Source: Dyadobacter fermentans (GTDB lineage: Bacteria; Bacteroidota; Bacteroidia; Cytophagales; Spirosomataceae). From it: a stretch of DNA of 64,000 nt. The stretch's first letter is position 1; each line of letters starts with the position of its first letter. The stretch spans positions 3,829-67,828 of the forward strand of contig NZ_JAHXBN010000036.1 of the NCBI RefSeq assembly GCF_019924045.1, given 5' to 3'. The position numbers were made by a program, and so were the translations under genes. Below the pieces are notes generated by a model. That model saw nothing but the letters and a program-made list of their open reading frames with translations, was not told the DNA's origin and searched no databases. Shown here one piece after another: positions 61,995-64,000 of the stretch.

Positions 61995-62750
61995 ATGACC
62001 TTGCAACGATTCACCAGGCCTTTTGCCGCCGCGCTGCTTTTGATCCTGTCGGCCGGCTTTCACTTTGCCGAAAAGCCCATTACCGTTTTCCTGATCGGCG
62101 ATTCCACGATGGCCGGTAAGCAGGTAAAGTATTACCCCGAGGCGGGCTGGGGAATGCCTTTTGCCTATTTTTTTGACCAGAATGTAAAGGTGGATAACCG
62201 CGCGATGAATGGTCGCAGCACCAGGACTTTCATCGAGGAAGGCCGCTGGCAATCGGTGGCCGATAGCTTGCGGGAAGGGGATTATGTGCTGATCCAGTTC
62301 GGGCATAATGACGAGGTTAAAACAAAGAAGAGCTATACCGACGAAACAGGCTACCAGAAAAACCTGGTTCGGTTTATTGCGGAAACCAGAGCGAAAAAGG
62401 CCAATCCTGTGCTGATTACCCCCGTTGCCCGGCGGAGCTTCGATGCCGACGGGAAAATCCAGGAAACGCACGCCGTGTATTCCCGGCTGGTAAGGGAAGT
62501 GGCTGCCGCGCAAAATGTGCCTTTGATCGACCTCGACAAACGCAGCCAGGCATTGCTGCAAAGTATGGGCGAGGAAAATTCCAAACTACTGTTTTTGCAT
62601 CTCGCGGTCGGCGAACATCCCAACTATCCCGCGGGAAAAGAAGATAATACCCATTTCAATGAGCTTGGTGCACGGAAAATGGCGCAACTCGTGCTGGCCG
62701 ATATCAGAGCTTTGAAACTCGGACTGGTCGAACGGATCGTTGTTCCCTGA
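61995..62750 (+). CDS. SGNH-type rhamnogalacturonan acetylesterase
   Basis: 251 residues from ATG 61995, where the signal peptide starts (FAAALLLILSAGFHFA). VFLIGDSTMAGKQ is block I (Ser), NGRSTRTF block II, IQFGHND block III and DNTHFNELGARKMAQL block V (D-x-x-H). Removes acetyl groups from rhamnogalacturonan backbone, easing attack by GH28-type enzymes; this fits the adjacent GH43 and nearby GH28. A further ATG at 61941 lacks a signal-like start. Confidence 0.92.
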   Translation: MTLQRFTRPFAAALLLILSAGFHFAEKPITVFLIGDSTMAGKQVKYYPEAGWGMPFAYFFDQNVKVDNRAMNGRSTRTFIEEGRWQSVADSLREGDYVLIQFGHNDEVKTKKSYTDETGYQKNLVRFIAETRAKKANPVLITPVARRSFDADGKIQETHAVYSRLVREVAAAQNVPLIDLDKRSQALLQSMGEENSKLLFLHLAVGEHPNYPAGKEDNTHFNELGARKMAQLVLADIRALKLGLVERIVVP

Positions 62751-63172
62751 CCCCCGGAAAACACCTGTTTTTGGATTCACGTGTTTACACGCTTACGTCC
62801 GGGCGCGGGTTTGTGCAATTTTGAAATGTCAATCAGGGACGGGGTGCTGAAAAAAGGACCTGATGGACGCTTGCGTCTGACTCATCAAACTAAAATCCAG
62901 GGCGACCGAATGGTTCGGGGAACTCAAAACGAGTTCTTCGGATCGTGCCCGCGACGCGCAGTCCGGGGCGCGTAGCTCGGGACGCGAAGTCCGGGACGCG
63001 ATCAACCGGTAATCATTAACCTAACCGATAAATCGAATTAATTCTAATTTTATGACGAATTAGTTATAACGCTTCCTTGCCCTTAGGTATATTGCTTTCC
63101 ATTGTGCGGATGCGGGTTGCGCTGCACGATCGGGAAGCAATTATCTTTTTAAACCATTAAATCTCAGCGAGC
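62751..63172. other. Intergenic region with GC-rich short repeats
   Basis: 422 nt between same-strand genes. A four-fold 14-nt repeat lies at 62954-63009 (listed separately). The frame at 62781-62975 crosses the repeat and is not supported as a gene. An AT-rich stretch 63010-63070 probably holds the promoter of the gene at 63173. Confidence 0.5.
62954..63009. repeat. 14-nt tandem repeat, four units
   Basis: Units ACGCGCAGTCCGGG, GCGCGTAGCTCGGG, ACGCGAAGTCCGGG and a diverged ACGCGATCAACCGG. Consensus about NCGCGNAGYYCGGG. GC content well above the surroundings. Purpose unknown. Confidence 0.75.
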
Positions 63173-63856
63173 ATGCCGAAGTTTATCAGTGATGAAGTTT
63201 TTGCAAAATGGGCTGCCCAGTGGCAGGCGCTGGAACACAGCCGCGAGCCCTTTGGCTTTTTTAATTTGGGGAGTAAACTCCTTTTGGGTGATTATTTTGA
63301 TGGGGATGACTTCGAAACCCTCGTATCTACACCGGGTATAGCCGTTATCAAAGTCCGGTTTGGTTTTGAAACCGGGGAAAATGCATTTAAGCTGGTACTT
63401 TTTGGGGTAGACAACGCCGGACAGATCATCACACCTTACTATGCGCATACCCCGGCAGATTTCCGGGAGGCAGGGGATGGCCCGGGCGGAAATGTGCCCG
63501 ACGTGCTGGCCAGGCAGTGGATCAAATATTGGGAAGAAAAAGGCCACGCCGGTGAGATTGCCAGCCCGCTGTTCCGCACCCAGTATGGGTTTTTGAATGG
63601 ATACAATTATCCGGTGAAAGAGCTGTTGGCGGCGCTTTTCAGATTTGAAAAAATGCCGAAGATCTACATTCGCTTCGTGCTGCATCGCTATTTCCCGGCG
63701 GCCAATGAAGACGTACAAAAGGAACTGACCGGTTCTTATGCATTTGGGCTGATGTTCCAGGCAATGTCCAACAAAGGGGACGGCAGCGACGCCCTGGGTA
63801 TCGATGCCGACAGCGGTTACTACGACCTGAGCGCCCCTTGTCCGCGGACTTGTTAA
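63173..63856 (+). CDS. Conserved-looking protein of unknown function
   Basis: 227 residues, no signal peptide and no membrane helix. Opens FISDEVFAKWAAQWQALEHS; later IAVIKVRFGFETG, ITPYYAHTPADFREAGDG and FLNGYNYPVKELLAALF. It has alternating hydrophobic strands with acid-rich loops, and two Cys at the very end (APCPRTC). I cannot assign a family. Followed after the stop by the decamer array 63859-64000. Confidence 0.7.
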   Translation: MPKFISDEVFAKWAAQWQALEHSREPFGFFNLGSKLLLGDYFDGDDFETLVSTPGIAVIKVRFGFETGENAFKLVLFGVDNAGQIITPYYAHTPADFREAGDGPGGNVPDVLARQWIKYWEEKGHAGEIASPLFRTQYGFLNGYNYPVKELLAALFRFEKMPKIYIRFVLHRYFPAANEDVQKELTGSYAFGLMFQAMSNKGDGSDALGIDADSGYYDLSAPCPRTC

Positions 63857-63858
63857 CG

Positions 63859-64000
63859 GACGGGTGTGGTCATGTGTGGTCGGAGGTAGTCAGGGGTAGT
63901 CATGTGTGGTCAGAGGTTGTCATGTGTAGTCAGGGGTAGTCATGTGTGGTCAGGGGTAGTCATGTGTGGTCAGGGGTAGTCATGTGTGGTCAGGGGTAGT
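63859..64000 (+). repeat. Decamer tandem array (GTCATGTGTG / GTCAGGGGTA), running off the edge
   Basis: From 63869 contiguous 10-nt units alternate between GTCATGTGTG and GTCAGGGGTA, with early variants (GTCGGAGGTA, GTCAGAGGTT, GTCATGTGTA). The last 60 nt are three nearly perfect 20-nt dimers. It starts 3-13 nt after the stop of the gene at 63173 and continues beyond the window. Same unit design as the array at 15999-16148. Confidence 0.9.

Noticed and set aside
62781..62975. 64-residue frame across the 14-nt repeats
   Set aside because: Arg/Gly-rich, produced by the GC-rich repeat, without a plausible domain.

Overview
The window reads as chromosomal DNA of an aerobic, polysaccharide-degrading member of the Bacteroidota, most like the Dyadobacter/Spirosoma group of the Cytophagales (inference, no database search). 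The signs are a SusC/SusD pair, a type IX secretion sorting domain, DUF3078 and OmpB-type barrels, orphan FtsX/MacB-type permeases (one with a PadR partner), promoters of the TAnnTTTG type, few Shine-Dalgarno sequences, and about 50% GC. No rRNA, tRNA, CRISPR array, insertion sequence or prophage was found. One truncated gene lies at the left edge, and a repeat array runs off the right edge.

Layout. 1-8.5 kb: a cut-off Reg_prop sensor, a cold-shock protein, a TolB/TPR protein with a barrel protein, an HxlR regulator divergent from a DsbA-like protein, DUF3078, TfoX-like and a second barrel protein. 8.6-15.8 kb: an MFS carrier, an orphan ExbD, a DoxX-like protein, a secreted repeat protein, and a PadR plus ABC permease operon. 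16-21.3 kb: a susCD operon followed by a decamer repeat array. 21.6-23.3 kb: exported RidA, a PhnB-like protein and AlkD-like repair. 23.3-29 kb: a surface-glycan cluster (methyltransferase, five glycosyltransferases, an FdtA-type cupin) next to an AT-rich 1 kb gap. 30-35.7 kb: alpha/beta hydrolase lipoprotein, AraC plus Bcr/CflA efflux, di-heme peroxidase, ThuA. 36-39.9 kb: two S74-chaperone surface proteins around a T9SS cargo protein. 39.9-46.3 kb: a UGT-type glycosyltransferase, a catalytically dead resolvase-like domain, a serine hydrolase, and an ABC permease behind a sigma-54-like promoter. 46.4-53 kb: sulfatase, a split Tm-1 operon, Hsp70, tautomerase and an SDR. 53-55 kb: a PAS histidine kinase with its receiver protein. 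55-62.8 kb: a pectin-type set (GH28, TIM-barrel isomerase, GH43, SGNH acetylesterase) with an EEP nuclease. 63.2-63.9 kb: an unknown protein followed by decamer repeats.

How the genes may work together. SusCD, GH28, GH43, the sulfatase and the acetylesterase fit uptake and degradation of pectin-like plant polymers, although they do not form one PUL. The glycan cluster and the S74/T9SS group serve the cell surface.

The least explained signals are: (1) a GTCA-decamer repeat family found right after stop codons at 16.1 and 64 kb, with related inverted arms at 47.9 kb; (2) an ACTTTG-N5-CAAAGT operator shared by two membrane-protein genes 46 kb apart; (3) a lone resolvase-like domain without its catalytic residues; (4) an S74 autoprocessing protein with a C-terminal membrane anchor, an order like that of animal MYRF; (5) a sigma-54-like promoter region ahead of an orphan permease.
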